Notes under the pieces: generated by a model | Seen by the model: only the letters and a program-made list of their open reading frames with translations | Told to the model about the DNA's origin: nothing | Database searches by the model: none | Made by a program: the position numbers and the translations under genes | Virus record (IMG/VR): IMGVR_UViG_3300031722_000051 | Location: 1-49,070 of that record | Source: a virus | Reading direction: 5' to 3' (one strand) | DNA: 49,070 nucleotides | Shown: in pieces, positions 9,269 through 18,591 of the stretch | How the letters are laid out: every line of letters begins with the position of its first letter | Numbering within the stretch: the stretch's first letter is position 1

Positions 9269-11335
9269 ATGACATACAATTTAAAACTATCGAACGGCTC
9301 AACTCTGGTTAATATCGGTGACGGAGTCTCTGATACAAGCTATACCAGTATAACCCTGTTCGGCAAAAATTTTGCTGGCTACGGACCGTTACTGAACGAG
9401 AACCAAGTCTACCTCTTAGAGAATTTTGCCAACTTGGCTCCACCAAGAAACCCGTTGCAAGGGCAGTTGTGGTGGGACACCTCTACGAATCAGATGAAGG
9501 TACGGTCCCTACAAGATTGGAAGATTATCGGAGGGCCGACGCCAGCCCCGATCGCACCCCCAGTAGGTAACAACGTTGGTGATCAATGGTGGAACACTGA
9601 TACCCAGCAGCTGAATGTTTTCAACGGCGCCGGATGGTCAGTGGTTGGACCGATTTATTCTAGGTTACAAGGTGTGAGTGGTCCGATCGTTAAAACTGTA
9701 ATGGGTGAATTAGATAATATTGCTCGTACCGTAACAGCGTTTTACTCGGACGGAGCTATTGTTTCAGTGCTCAGTAATAACCCAACGTTCTCTACAGTAG
9801 AGCTTCCGGGATTTTACGTTGTCCGCCCTGGATTTAGCCTCACTAGCATTGGTGCCCCACGCTATTACGGAGATGCAGACAATGCTCTCAATTTAGGTGG
9901 TGTACTCGCAGCGAACTTCCTTCGATCAGATGTCGACAGCGTAACGCAAAACAAATTGTCTATTAAGAGTGATTTAGGCCTTACTGTTGGTACATTTGAC
10001 GATTTGAATATAGCCGTACAAAATAACGAAATATCGTTTTTCAATAACGTCGTTGGTAGAAGTGTTGGTTTTTATACGAAAGATTCCCTAGCTCAACAAA
10101 CGTTAGCGTTATCAATTGACGGAGCAACTAATCGAGTAAGTATTGCAACGGCTCCGGTCTCTGCGAATAACATTGCGCATAAAGGATATGTGGATGCTGC
10201 AATTAATACTTCTGCTTCTACATTGCTACGAGCCGACGGATCAACTGCAATTATCGGTAATCTATCACCACAAACTAATGGATTGTATTCGTTAGGTGGT
10301 GCTAGCACACGATTCAACACGTTGTTTTCGATTAACGCCGACTTGACTACTATTGCGTCAAACCACGGCACGTTTAATCTTGTAACAATAAATGATGCTC
10401 CGACAGTATCAACATCGGGCACTAATAAAGCGTATGTTGACACAAAGGTGGCTAATTCTTACAACCAGTCAGCCACTGATACCCAAGCTTCTGCTGCTAG
10501 CATCGTTGGTGGAGCACCGTCAACTCTAGCTACACTAGGAAAGATCGCTACAGCTATCAACAATGATCCTGCTTTTTACGACACTATATCTGCAGAAATA
10601 TCGTTAAAGGCTCCGAGTTACAATCCTACATTTACTGGTAATCCTACTGTGTCGACTCCGGCACTAACGGATTCGACGAACACTATCGCTAACACTCAGT
10701 TTGTTACACAAAAAGTTGACGAAGCAGTTTTGTCAATCCAGTCTACTACTTCTCCGGTAACGCAAACAGCAATTGATGCTGCGATATTAGCACTTAAAAC
10801 AATACCGACTTTTATCGGACAGATTGCAGCGCCACAGGGAGTTAAAGTAACTGGCATTGGTATTGTTACAGACACTAATAATTCTCTAGACATTGGTTCA
10901 CCTGGGTTCAACTTTCGAAATGTGTATGCACAGACTTTCAAGGGGGTAGCCTCCCAAGCAGCTTACGCTGACTTAGCAGAAATGTACGTAGCTGATGCCC
11001 AGTATGAACCAGGTACAGTGCTAGAGTTTGGCGGAGAACAGGAAGTTACAGTAGCAACACCGTGGACATCTAAGGTTGCTGGGGTTGTTTCAACTAACCC
11101 AGCATATCTGATGAACGATGCGTGCGTCGGACAATATACGGTATCAATAGCACTTCAAGGGCGCTGTCCAGCGAAAGTCCACGGTCCGGTAGAAAAGGGC
11201 GACCTGCTAGTATCCGCTGGAAACGGGTATGCGGAACGGCAACTCAAGCCAGCATTAGGCACTGTCATTGGTAAGTCGCTAGAGGATTTTGCAGGAAAAA
11301 GCGGTGTGATCGAAATATCTATCAGTAGATGCTAA
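9269..11335 (+). CDS. Fibre-like protein B with G2-like C-terminal domain
   Basis: A 688-residue paralogue of the proteins on either side. The N-terminus (MTYNLKLSNGSTLVNIGDGV, FGKNFAGYG, LLENFANLAPPRNPLQGQLWW) is close to the third copy. The second WW repeat is GDQWWNTDTQQLNVFNGAGW. The shaft contains repeated NKAYVD and HKGYVD steps and a TPALTDSTNTIANTQFV segment. The C-terminus repeats AAYADLAEMYVADAQYEPGT, GVVSTNP, GRCPAKVHGPVEKGDLLVSA and VIGKSLED. The SD TTAGGA lies before ATG 9269, 14 bases after the preceding stop. It is probably a trimeric tail or whisker fibre subunit; the receptor is unknown. Confidence 0.75.
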   Translation: MTYNLKLSNGSTLVNIGDGVSDTSYTSITLFGKNFAGYGPLLNENQVYLLENFANLAPPRNPLQGQLWWDTSTNQMKVRSLQDWKIIGGPTPAPIAPPVGNNVGDQWWNTDTQQLNVFNGAGWSVVGPIYSRLQGVSGPIVKTVMGELDNIARTVTAFYSDGAIVSVLSNNPTFSTVELPGFYVVRPGFSLTSIGAPRYYGDADNALNLGGVLAANFLRSDVDSVTQNKLSIKSDLGLTVGTFDDLNIAVQNNEISFFNNVVGRSVGFYTKDSLAQQTLALSIDGATNRVSIATAPVSANNIAHKGYVDAAINTSASTLLRADGSTAIIGNLSPQTNGLYSLGGASTRFNTLFSINADLTTIASNHGTFNLVTINDAPTVSTSGTNKAYVDTKVANSYNQSATDTQASAASIVGGAPSTLATLGKIATAINNDPAFYDTISAEISLKAPSYNPTFTGNPTVSTPALTDSTNTIANTQFVTQKVDEAVLSIQSTTSPVTQTAIDAAILALKTIPTFIGQIAAPQGVKVTGIGIVTDTNNSLDIGSPGFNFRNVYAQTFKGVASQAAYADLAEMYVADAQYEPGTVLEFGGEQEVTVATPWTSKVAGVVSTNPAYLMNDACVGQYTVSIALQGRCPAKVHGPVEKGDLLVSAGNGYAERQLKPALGTVIGKSLEDFAGKSGVIEISISRC

Positions 11336-11358
11336 TAGATTACTATCATATAGACAAG

Positions 11359-11366
11359 CATAAATA
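11359..11366 (+). promoter_or_regulatory. T4-type late promoter-like octamer
   Basis: CATAAATA lies in the 58-base gap ahead of the third fibre gene, followed by ACATATAATTGCGGAG and the ATG at 11394. The expected start of transcription (about 6 bases downstream) leaves a ~22-base leader containing the GCGGAG ribosome-binding site, which is good geometry for a late promoter. It shares the ATAAATAACATA decamer-plus with the site at 6800. Confidence 0.6.
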
Positions 11367-11393
11367 ACATATAATTGCGGAGCAGAATTAAAC

Positions 11394-13337
11394 ATGGCAT
11401 ACAATATTTCTAAAACTGACGGAACAGATCTAGTTACTGTCGCAGATGGTACAGTTGACACCAATTTTACTAGCTTAACTTTGATTGGTAAAAACTTTGC
11501 GGGCTACGGTGATTTCCTTAACGAAAATCTAGTTCACATGGTTGAGAATTTTGCTAACACCACCGAACCACGAAATCCGCTCGAAGGGCAGCTATGGTGG
11601 GATCGATCTACAAGTGTTCTTAAAGTTAGGAACAGTGGAGGATGGAAATCAGTCTCTGCTACTACAGCAGCAACATCTGCTCCATCTAACTCAGCAGTCG
11701 GTGACCTATGGTGGGACGCCACAGCAGGACAGTTAAAAGCATTTGCAGGTGGTGTAACTTGGGTTACTATCGGACCATCCTATACGTCGACGATGGGTCA
11801 AACAGGCGTAGTTGCAGACTCAGTCATTGAAAGTAACGGGACAAACTCCCACGTGATTGTGAAATTTATGGTAGGCAGCGTTTGCGTAGCCATTATGAGC
11901 AAAGATCCAGCCTTCCAGGTCAACACCTTAGGCGGATACACTTGGCTGAAGCCAGGTATCACATTCTCGTCATTGAGCAATTATGCTTACTATGGAGATG
12001 CATCAAACGCACTGCAACTAGGTGGTATTCCAGCATCGAGCTATTTGCGAAGCGATATTGGTGGTGTAGTTTCAGGACCAGTGTCTATTCAATCACCAGC
12101 AGGATTAAAAGTTGGAGCCGCAGACGATCTTTCCTTATCAGCAGCATCCGGCGATGTATTAGTTGCTAGCAAGACCATTAATAAAAACATGGCGCTGTCA
12201 GTAAATATGAACGGTGTTCAAACAACACTGTTAACCTTGTCAGCAACAAACGGGTTACTAGCACCTACTCCGACTGCGTCTTCTGATGCAAAATCGGTCG
12301 TAACGAAAGAATATTTAGATGGTCAAATTGGTGGAGCATCGAGCGTTAGCTTACGCCGCGATGGCACAAATACTATCACCGGTACGTTACTTCCACAATC
12401 AACAACATTGAATTTTGGTTCATCTACATCGCATTTCGCGAACATATACGCTACTAACTTTAAGGGGCTTGCTGATAATTCTACGTTATTTGGCGGACTA
12501 ACTGTTAGCCAGTTTGTCAGAAGTGATGCACCGTCTAACATGACGGCTCCTCTAGTTACTACGAGTAACAGCGGCCTAACAGTAGGCGCACAAGGAGATT
12601 TCCAAATCGAGGTTACCCCTTCGGCCATTAACCTTAAGAGTACGGTGGTTAACAAGTCGCTAATAATGCATCTGAATCAGAGCAACACATTAATTCCGGT
12701 GTTGACATTTACTAGCTCGGGATTGGGCGAAGTTCGAGCTAACCCGACTAGCACATTAGGTATCGCTACGAAAGGATACGTTGATAGCTTGTTGTCTGGT
12801 GGTGCAGTAGATCTTAGTAACGTGAATGGAAATATTGTTCCGTCGATCAACAACACGTTTGTTATCGGTACAGATCCGGCTGCCGGTGGCAGAAAGTGGA
12901 AGGCAGTCTACGCAACGAATTTTTACGGTAACGCATCTTCCGCAAACTACGCTGACTTAGCAGAACGTTTCCACGCAGATAAATCATACTTACCTGGTAC
13001 CGTTGTTGAGCTTGGCGGACCAGAAGAAATTACCGCAGCTTCAGAAGATCTAAGCGATAACGTTTTTGGTGTTATCAGCACTAATGCAGCTTATTTGATG
13101 AACGCCGGCGCAGGAACCAACGACACCCACCCACCGATTGCAATGCAGGGTAGAGTGCCGGTTCGTGTTATAGGCAAGGTACGAAAAGGTGATCGCTTAG
13201 TGAGCGCAGGCAATGGCCTTGCCCGTGCTGCTATCCGTGGAGAGTTCACTTCGTTTAACGTTATTGGCCGAGCACTAGAGAGCAAAGATACGACCATAGA
13301 AGGTGTTATCGAAGCCATCGTGAAACTTAACTCTTAA
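11394..13337 (+). CDS. Fibre-like protein C with G2-like C-terminal domain
   Basis: A 647-residue third paralogue. The N-terminus (MAYNISKTDGTDLVTVADGT, LIGKNFAGYGDFLNENLVHM, GQLWWDRST, GDLWWDATAGQLKAF) matches copy B closely. Two shaft segments (nt ~12,000-12,340 and ~12,490-12,800) repeat an LGGIPASSYLRSD or FGGLTVSQFVRSD start, an AGLKVGA or SGLTVGA step and a TKEYLD or TKGYVD end, suggesting internal duplication. The C-terminal domain has ANYADLAERFHADKSYLPGT, GVISTNA, GRVPVRVIGKVRKGDRLVSA and VIGRALES. It has its own GCGGAG ribosome-binding site and a late-promoter-like site upstream. Confidence 0.75.
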   Translation: MAYNISKTDGTDLVTVADGTVDTNFTSLTLIGKNFAGYGDFLNENLVHMVENFANTTEPRNPLEGQLWWDRSTSVLKVRNSGGWKSVSATTAATSAPSNSAVGDLWWDATAGQLKAFAGGVTWVTIGPSYTSTMGQTGVVADSVIESNGTNSHVIVKFMVGSVCVAIMSKDPAFQVNTLGGYTWLKPGITFSSLSNYAYYGDASNALQLGGIPASSYLRSDIGGVVSGPVSIQSPAGLKVGAADDLSLSAASGDVLVASKTINKNMALSVNMNGVQTTLLTLSATNGLLAPTPTASSDAKSVVTKEYLDGQIGGASSVSLRRDGTNTITGTLLPQSTTLNFGSSTSHFANIYATNFKGLADNSTLFGGLTVSQFVRSDAPSNMTAPLVTTSNSGLTVGAQGDFQIEVTPSAINLKSTVVNKSLIMHLNQSNTLIPVLTFTSSGLGEVRANPTSTLGIATKGYVDSLLSGGAVDLSNVNGNIVPSINNTFVIGTDPAAGGRKWKAVYATNFYGNASSANYADLAERFHADKSYLPGTVVELGGPEEITAASEDLSDNVFGVISTNAAYLMNAGAGTNDTHPPIAMQGRVPVRVIGKVRKGDRLVSAGNGLARAAIRGEFTSFNVIGRALESKDTTIEGVIEAIVKLNS

Positions 13338-13348
13338 AAGGAAAAGCA

Positions 13349-15202
13349 ATGGCATATGCATCAGGTGGCGACATTAAATCGGCGGACTACAATGCTTTAG
13401 CACATATCGCTGAAGTACCAGTGACAGACTCACCACCACTAGTCGTCAGCGCAAATATGTCGTATTCGAACGGCACGTTAACTTCTACAGCTACAGCTGG
13501 CGGATGGGATCGCGGGGCATATTCAACTAACGGGTATTTAGATTATTCATATGTTAGTGCAAAAGCATCACAAACAACCTGCTATATGATGATGGGTCTT
13601 AACACTGACCCTGCAGCAGATAACAGCTATGCTAGCATAGACTATGCTTGGTATTTTATTGCTGATGGTACGTTAAACATATACGAGAATGGCGCGCAGA
13701 TTCTAACAGCAACGACTTGTGGTTCGTATACGACCGCAACGGTTCTGTCTATTGTTGCTGGTCCTGGGTTTGTGAACTACTACAAAGATGGAGTAGTGAT
13801 TCGTAGCATAGCACGTGGTGCAACTACGTTATACTTTGATTCATCGTTCTATCCATCTGGGTCGATGAATTCTATAAACTTTAGGACATTTTCTGATTCA
13901 ATTTTTGCTGCATCGGAAGGTGTTAATGTTTTCGGAAGATCGATTTACAAGAATAGTGGTACTCCTGGAGCATGGTCTGGCCAAGCATATTCTATCACTA
14001 AATATACAAACTCTGCATATTGCAGCGCAAAGGCAAATGCAGTAATGGATGCTATGTTCGGTTTAAACTCTGACCCGTATACAGATTCTAATTATGCTAG
14101 TCTTGATTACGCCTGGTATTTTGCTGGTGATAGTAACGCATACATTTACGAAAGCGGCGCGAATCCAGTCAATGCTGGTGCATACACAACATCAACAACA
14201 TTGTCGATTCGATTCGACGGAACTAACGTCATTTATTACAAAGATGGTGCTGTAATTCGAACTGTTGCTCGAGCAATTGGCTTACCTCTCTATTTCGACT
14301 CATCGTTTAATGGGGCTGGATCTAGATTAAATTCTGTAGTCTTCTCGTCGGGTAACGGTATCGGAGATCAATGGGGAGTAGGATATGCAACTCAAGGGCT
14401 AGGACAAAGTACTAGTTCGATTGCTACAGTTGCTGGTGGTGCAAATGTTACTGCTACTGCCTGGACTGGTCTGATTCAGACAATTAATGCTTGCCTTTCA
14501 CACCAAGGACAAACTTCTATTACTCCGTCGTCAGTAACAGCAGGCAACATCGTTACTTATTACAATTCGATTGTTACGGGTAGCGCACTTGCAGCAAACA
14601 AATCAGGAACCACCGGACTAGCACTAACAGCTGGAACAGCCCAAACACAGACGTTCGCGACTGCCTGGGGATCGGGCACTCCGAGTCGTGGACTGCAAAT
14701 GATTCAATACTTTACTTTTGCGTCTTATGATGCAATGAGATACTTTTTCAATGCTGGTGGCACTATATCAGTAACTAGGTCTAGGGTGGGTGGTAGCGCT
14801 ACAACACGGAATACTGATTGGACAAATTTGTGCGCTGCAACTGGTATAATCACCCTTGGCCATAGTAATACCACAAAAGTGGGTGGCAGCGGAACACCTT
14901 TAGTTATCGCTAATAACAACAATGGTGGAGTTTGGTCGTGCCAAGCAATCAACTGGACCCAACAATTTCTTCAGTACGATTCTGCAGCAGGATATACTGC
15001 TGACTACATACAAGTTTATGCTTTAGTAAGTAACAACGTTGTTGGATTGCTAACGTATTTCATAAATTCGTATACGAATGCATTACAAGACACTGTTGAC
15101 GGAACCATGACAAGTTCGGCAGTAGTAAATTCTCCAGCAACGACATATCTAACTAACACGTGGGGCACTCCGACGTATAGCAGCTCGGCTCAAACAGTAT
15201 AA
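13349..15202 (+). CDS. Fibre-like protein with two LamG-like inserts
   Basis: A 617-residue protein. It begins MAYASGGDIKSADYNALA, matching the next gene's start, and its last ~270 residues (QWGVGYATQGLGQSTSSI onward) match nearly the whole of the next protein. Between these lie two related modules at residues ~32-185 and ~205-332. Each has [YD]-YA-S-[IL]-DYAWYF, a YYKDG-[VA]-VIR strand and LYFDSSF, as in concanavalin/LamG-type carbohydrate-binding folds. It looks like an enlarged version of the downstream fibre made by inserting and duplicating a binding module. Strong AAGGA ribosome-binding site. A host-surface recognition role is inferred. Confidence 0.7.
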   Translation: MAYASGGDIKSADYNALAHIAEVPVTDSPPLVVSANMSYSNGTLTSTATAGGWDRGAYSTNGYLDYSYVSAKASQTTCYMMMGLNTDPAADNSYASIDYAWYFIADGTLNIYENGAQILTATTCGSYTTATVLSIVAGPGFVNYYKDGVVIRSIARGATTLYFDSSFYPSGSMNSINFRTFSDSIFAASEGVNVFGRSIYKNSGTPGAWSGQAYSITKYTNSAYCSAKANAVMDAMFGLNSDPYTDSNYASLDYAWYFAGDSNAYIYESGANPVNAGAYTTSTTLSIRFDGTNVIYYKDGAVIRTVARAIGLPLYFDSSFNGAGSRLNSVVFSSGNGIGDQWGVGYATQGLGQSTSSIATVAGGANVTATAWTGLIQTINACLSHQGQTSITPSSVTAGNIVTYYNSIVTGSALAANKSGTTGLALTAGTAQTQTFATAWGSGTPSRGLQMIQYFTFASYDAMRYFFNAGGTISVTRSRVGGSATTRNTDWTNLCAATGIITLGHSNTTKVGGSGTPLVIANNNNGGVWSCQAINWTQQFLQYDSAAGYTADYIQVYALVSNNVVGLLTYFINSYTNALQDTVDGTMTSSAVVNSPATTYLTNTWGTPTYSSSAQTV

Positions 15203-15213
15203 AGGAAAAATAA

Positions 15214-16122
15214 ATGGCATATTCACAAGGCGGGCAAATTGCCGCAACAGATTACAACACATTAGCAGGAACTCTTCGTTCACAATGGGGAACAGGGACG
15301 GCTAATCACGGCCTAGGGCAATCAGTTTCGGCTATTGCTGATGTTGCTGCTACTGGGTCAGTTACGGCAGCACAGTGGACTGGGTTGATTCAAAACGCGA
15401 ATTCGTGCCTAGCACACGAAGGGCAAACGCAGATTACACCATCTAGTGTTACTGCTGGTAGTGCAATCACATATTTTGCAACCATCTCTACCGGAGTGAA
15501 TGCTGCGTATAACAATTCTGGTACTACTGCACTAGCACTGAGCGATTCAGCTGTTTATCCAGCTACCTCCGCCGCAGCATGGGGGACAACTGGCAATCGC
15601 GGTATTGTGTTTACTCATACTGTTACTTTTGCGTCAGGCGATGCAGCAAGATATTTCTTCAACGCTGGTGGAAAATTGAAATTGTCTTTTGCTAAATCTG
15701 GTGGCTCTGGCTCTACTCGTAACACAGAATGGGCAGCATTGGCGACAGCCTGCGGGTCAATTCAGATGACAACAAACGACTACCTCAAGGTCGGTGGCAG
15801 TGGCACAGTGTCAAATCTCCAGCACGACGGTTATTTTGGTCTAACAGGGACTCCGGCCCAAAAATTCTTACAGTACGATGGGGTCGCGACATATTCGTCG
15901 AATTACATTGTTATGAATTGTTCATGGTCTGGCACTTCGTCTAACGGCGGCAACCCGGTCATTACAATACAAACTTATTGGCTCAACGTGTGGCCAAACG
16001 CGATTCAAGATGGAGTTGATGGAACTACAACCACCAACTTAGTAGTATCGTCTCCAGCTACGACCTACTTGGCTAATACTTGGGGAACACCTACAGTCGG
16101 CGTAGCAGCCGCGTTGTACTAA
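15214..16122 (+). CDS. Short fibre-like protein, paralogue of the preceding C-terminal half
   Basis: A 302-residue protein: MAYSQGGQIAATDYNTLAGT followed by SQWGTGTANHGLGQSVSAIA, then WTGLIQNANSCLAHEGQTQI and SVTAG. Aromatic-rich strands with ARYFFNAGG, KVGGSGT, QKFLQYDG and SPATTYLANTWGTPT recur in the preceding gene. It lacks the two LamG-like modules. The SD AAAGGA precedes the ATG by 9 bases, with an 11-base intergenic gap. It is the last gene of the virion block. A palindrome-rich region follows, suggesting a transcription boundary. It is likely a distal fibre or decoration protein; no catalytic motif was seen. Confidence 0.7.
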   Translation: MAYSQGGQIAATDYNTLAGTLRSQWGTGTANHGLGQSVSAIADVAATGSVTAAQWTGLIQNANSCLAHEGQTQITPSSVTAGSAITYFATISTGVNAAYNNSGTTALALSDSAVYPATSAAAWGTTGNRGIVFTHTVTFASGDAARYFFNAGGKLKLSFAKSGGSGSTRNTEWAALATACGSIQMTTNDYLKVGGSGTVSNLQHDGYFGLTGTPAQKFLQYDGVATYSSNYIVMNCSWSGTSSNGGNPVITIQTYWLNVWPNAIQDGVDGTTTTNLVVSSPATTYLANTWGTPTVGVAAALY

Positions 16123-16133
16123 CATTATCTTAG

Positions 16134-16155
16134 GATACGCGGCTAGCCGCGTATC
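16134..16155. repeat. Perfect 22-base palindrome after the fibre genes
   Basis: GATACGCGG-CTAG-CCGCGTATC is perfectly self-complementary. It sits 12 bases after the last fibre gene. There is no T-run on either side, so it is not a classical intrinsic terminator. It may act as an RNA-processing or 3'-protecting hairpin, or bind a dimeric protein. Confidence 0.6.
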
Positions 16156-16165
16156 TAATGGATAT

Positions 16166-16200
16166 GCTGCAGAAAAGATTGCTATACCCAGCAATGCAGC
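16166..16200 (+). repeat. Nested hairpin before the conserved small gene, followed by a degenerate late-promoter-like site
   Basis: The outer arms GCTGCA and TGCAGC enclose inner arms ATTGCT and AGCAAT around ATACCC. Directly after it comes CATAAATT (16200-16207), one mismatch from the late octamer, ending 5 bases before ATG 16213. Together with the palindrome at 16134 this fills the 90-base gap between the fibre block and the modification operon. It may combine transcript-end protection with a new start. Confidence 0.4.
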
Positions 16201-16212
16201 ATAAATTATAGT

Positions 16213-16566
16213 ATGACTCATGAAATTTCAGTACCACCAAACCCAACATCTGTTGATTCGCTCCGCACATTAGCAGAAACTCGATTCGACCACACACTGT
16301 ATCGAAAGAACCTCCGAGAACGAATAGAAGGTCAGCTATCTGTGGCCCACAACGGCGGGCTATTCAAATCTACCCCCGAACTCATATCGTTCCTTCATTG
16401 CTGGACTGGCGACGATATTGTTATTGAAGACTCGTACCACAATCCGATCCGTATCAATCGCTCTGCCTTACTTGCTGAGCTCAAGCAAGCCTATCAATTC
16501 GCTATGAACGCCTGGCTTGTAGATTTTGACGCTAGCAAGAAAATTCGAAAGATCCCACGTGACTAA
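16213..16566 (+). CDS. Conserved T4-like phage protein of unknown function
   Basis: A 117-residue protein with no signal peptide or membrane segment. The central RIEGQLSVAHNGGLFKSTPE and the later IEDSYHNPIRI and YQFAMNAWLVDF resemble, from memory, a small conserved protein of T4-like cyanophages encoded next to tail genes. It opens the long + strand operon; its stop overlaps the likely start of the next gene by 8 bases. Codon use is C-rich at third positions. The function is not known to me; an assembly or chaperone role is possible but not shown. Confidence 0.65.
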   Translation: MTHEISVPPNPTSVDSLRTLAETRFDHTLYRKNLRERIEGQLSVAHNGGLFKSTPELISFLHCWTGDDIVIEDSYHNPIRINRSALLAELKQAYQFAMNAWLVDFDASKKIRKIPRD

Positions 16567-17338
16567 AGGCATACTAATCTTTGCGATCAACTCTACCTTC
16601 GACTATCTATCTGCTGCGGAATTCGCTGCGAAACAAGCTAAGAAGTATCTGCACCTACCCGTTACGCTAGTTACTAACGCGCCAGTCACGTCTACTGTGT
16701 TTGACACTGTTATCACTATCACCGACGATTCTTCTACTACTCGCAACGTGATCACCTCAACGGGCACGTCCACTACGCAATGGTTCAACGAAAGCCGCAT
16801 ACGCGCCTATGATCTAAGTCCATACGATCAAACACTGCTCATCGATGCTGATTTTTTCATGTTTAACAACTCACTAGCACCGATCTTTGACACCGATTCA
16901 GAAATAGCCTGCTACAACGAAATCAACGACGTTACTAGCACCTACCCTAGTCAAATCCGGCTCAATGAAATCTCTATCCCTATGCAGTGGGCTACAGTTT
17001 TGTATTTCAAAAAATGCCCACTATCAAAAGCAGTGTTTGACTTCATGCAGTTGATCAAATCAGAGTGGAAATATTACTCTATTTTGTATCACTTCAGGAA
17101 TCACAACTTTAGGAATGATTTTGCACTCAGTATAGCCCTACAGGTTTTAACTGGATATTCGACGTCAAATTTCAACAGATTACCAGGTAAACTGCACTCA
17201 ATCTTCAGTGATGTAGACGTTATTTCAGTGAATGATAACACTGAAGTCGTGTATGCTTGGAACCAGCAAGTCAATAAAATAACAGGGACGAACATTCATT
17301 GTATGAATAAAACAGCTATGGAGAAATTCTATGCGTAG
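16559..17338 (+). CDS. Glycosyltransferase-like protein (GT-A type, DxD)
   Basis: The GTG at 16559 is preferred (VTKGILIFAINSTFDYL); it sits in the normal overlap with the preceding stop. ATG 16526 is an in-frame alternative deeper inside that gene. The 259-residue product begins with a beta-strand (GILIFAINS) and has residues ~30-40 PVTLVTN. Residues ~95-102 are LLIDADFF, a DxD-type metal and nucleotide-sugar site as in GT8/GT-A transferases. The end has a His-containing IHCMNK. Donor and acceptor are unknown. Two related proteins follow, supporting a glycan-modification role. It is assigned by motif only. Confidence 0.55.
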   Translation: MTKGILIFAINSTFDYLSAAEFAAKQAKKYLHLPVTLVTNAPVTSTVFDTVITITDDSSTTRNVITSTGTSTTQWFNESRIRAYDLSPYDQTLLIDADFFMFNNSLAPIFDTDSEIACYNEINDVTSTYPSQIRLNEISIPMQWATVLYFKKCPLSKAVFDFMQLIKSEWKYYSILYHFRNHNFRNDFALSIALQVLTGYSTSNFNRLPGKLHSIFSDVDVISVNDNTEVVYAWNQQVNKITGTNIHCMNKTAMEKFYA

Positions 17339-18209
17339 ACCAGATAGTTTCAAAGAGCAGAAAGGGTTCTTCACCTTTGCACAAAATAACGATACCACAG
17401 ATTATCTGAACCTAGCCTACGGGCAAGCACTGAGCATCAAATGCTCACAGCGAGACGTCACATCATTCGCTGTGGCTGTAGATGAAGCGACGAAAGCCTG
17501 CGTCACTGATGCTCACCGTGAGGTCTTCGATTACATCATCGACATACCAGAAGACGCGGCGGCCGCCGACGCCTGGAAGATGAAGAATGAATGGAAAGCA
17601 TGGTGGTTGACCCCGTTCAAGGAGACGATGAAGTTAGAGTCCGACATCCTGTTCACCGATTCGGTTGACCATTGGTGGACCGGTATGCAGCAGACAGAAG
17701 TCTGCCTGACCACTACGATCCGCAACTACGAAGGTTCTCCATCCTCCTGCCGTGCCTACCGGAACCTGTTCGACGATAACCTCCTACCTGATGTCTACAA
17801 TGGCGTGATGTATTTCCGCTATGGCAAAGAGAGCATGAACTTTTTCGTCTACGCAAAATATGTCTTCGAGAACTGGGAGGTAGTGAAGAATAACCTTCTT
17901 CGGAACTGCCACGACGACGAACCGACCACCGACGTCGCCTATGCTATCGCTGCTGTGATGCTCGGAGAAGATCGCTGTACCAACCCGACCTTATCATACC
18001 CGACCTTTACCCACATGAAAGGGGCGATCAACGGATGGGGGACCAACACTGACTGGACGAAGACCGTCTACTCACAGATTGACGATGACCTGCATCTAAC
18101 GGTCGGATTTACTCGACAGCAATACCCGTTCCACTACCACTCTAAGAAATTCCTAACCCCGGAGATCATTCGCCGCTATGAAGATGCCTACCACCGAGCC
18201 CACCAGTGA
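17331..18209 (+). CDS. Glycosyltransferase-like protein, divergent
   Basis: A 292-residue protein overlapping the preceding gene by 8 bases. The N-terminus GFFTFAQNNDTTDYLNLAYG parallels the first strand and helix of the preceding protein (ILIFAINSTFDYLSAAEFA). MKLESDILFTDSVDHWW sits where a DxD would be expected, here reduced to ESD. TFTHMKG and the late FHYHSKKF could supply His ligands, as in GT8-like enzymes. It is unusually GC-rich compared with its neighbours. The active site is not certain, and it may be a non-catalytic partner. Confidence 0.5.
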   Translation: MRRPDSFKEQKGFFTFAQNNDTTDYLNLAYGQALSIKCSQRDVTSFAVAVDEATKACVTDAHREVFDYIIDIPEDAAAADAWKMKNEWKAWWLTPFKETMKLESDILFTDSVDHWWTGMQQTEVCLTTTIRNYEGSPSSCRAYRNLFDDNLLPDVYNGVMYFRYGKESMNFFVYAKYVFENWEVVKNNLLRNCHDDEPTTDVAYAIAAVMLGEDRCTNPTLSYPTFTHMKGAINGWGTNTDWTKTVYSQIDDDLHLTVGFTRQQYPFHYHSKKFLTPEIIRRYEDAYHRAHQ

Positions 18210-18591
18210 TCCTCTATTCGCTGCCCTGCAATCACTGACTACACCACCGGTGCCACCCGAGATTACTCATCGAATCTACTACGACGAAGCCACCCGAGAG
18301 TGCCTCCGCAAGACCGCAGCCACACAGGCAGATCACGAGCCAGACCCTACACCCGAGCCGTTCGTAATCGTTTCACGCGAGATCTACGATACCGTTCATT
18401 TCTGTCCAGCCTTCCGCGTCACCCTCAATCAAGAAATTTCGCTCATACCGGTTGACAACACCGCTACGATCCTGTTACGCTGTAGTGATACTGGCTTCGC
18501 GACGATCAAAGATAACAATATCTTCCGCGTCGACGATGCCTACCTTGGCGACACTGACCATTGGGTTATAGGGGATTACGACGATGAGTAA
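18178..18591 (+). CDS. Hypothetical protein, acidic, Pro-rich N-terminus
   Basis: A 137-residue protein overlapping the end of the preceding gene by 32 bases; ATG 18184 is an alternative. The first ~35 residues are Pro/Thr-rich (TPPVPPEITHRIYYDEATR), followed by mixed beta-strand sequence with a PFVIVSREIYD segment and an acidic tail (GDYDDE). I do not recognise the family with confidence, though the YYDEATRE pattern recalls short T4-like phage proteins. There is no signal peptide or membrane segment. Its stop overlaps the next start by 8 bases, so it belongs to the operon. Confidence 0.6.
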   Translation: MKMPTTEPTSDPLFAALQSLTTPPVPPEITHRIYYDEATRECLRKTAATQADHEPDPTPEPFVIVSREIYDTVHFCPAFRVTLNQEISLIPVDNTATILLRCSDTGFATIKDNNIFRVDDAYLGDTDHWVIGDYDDE

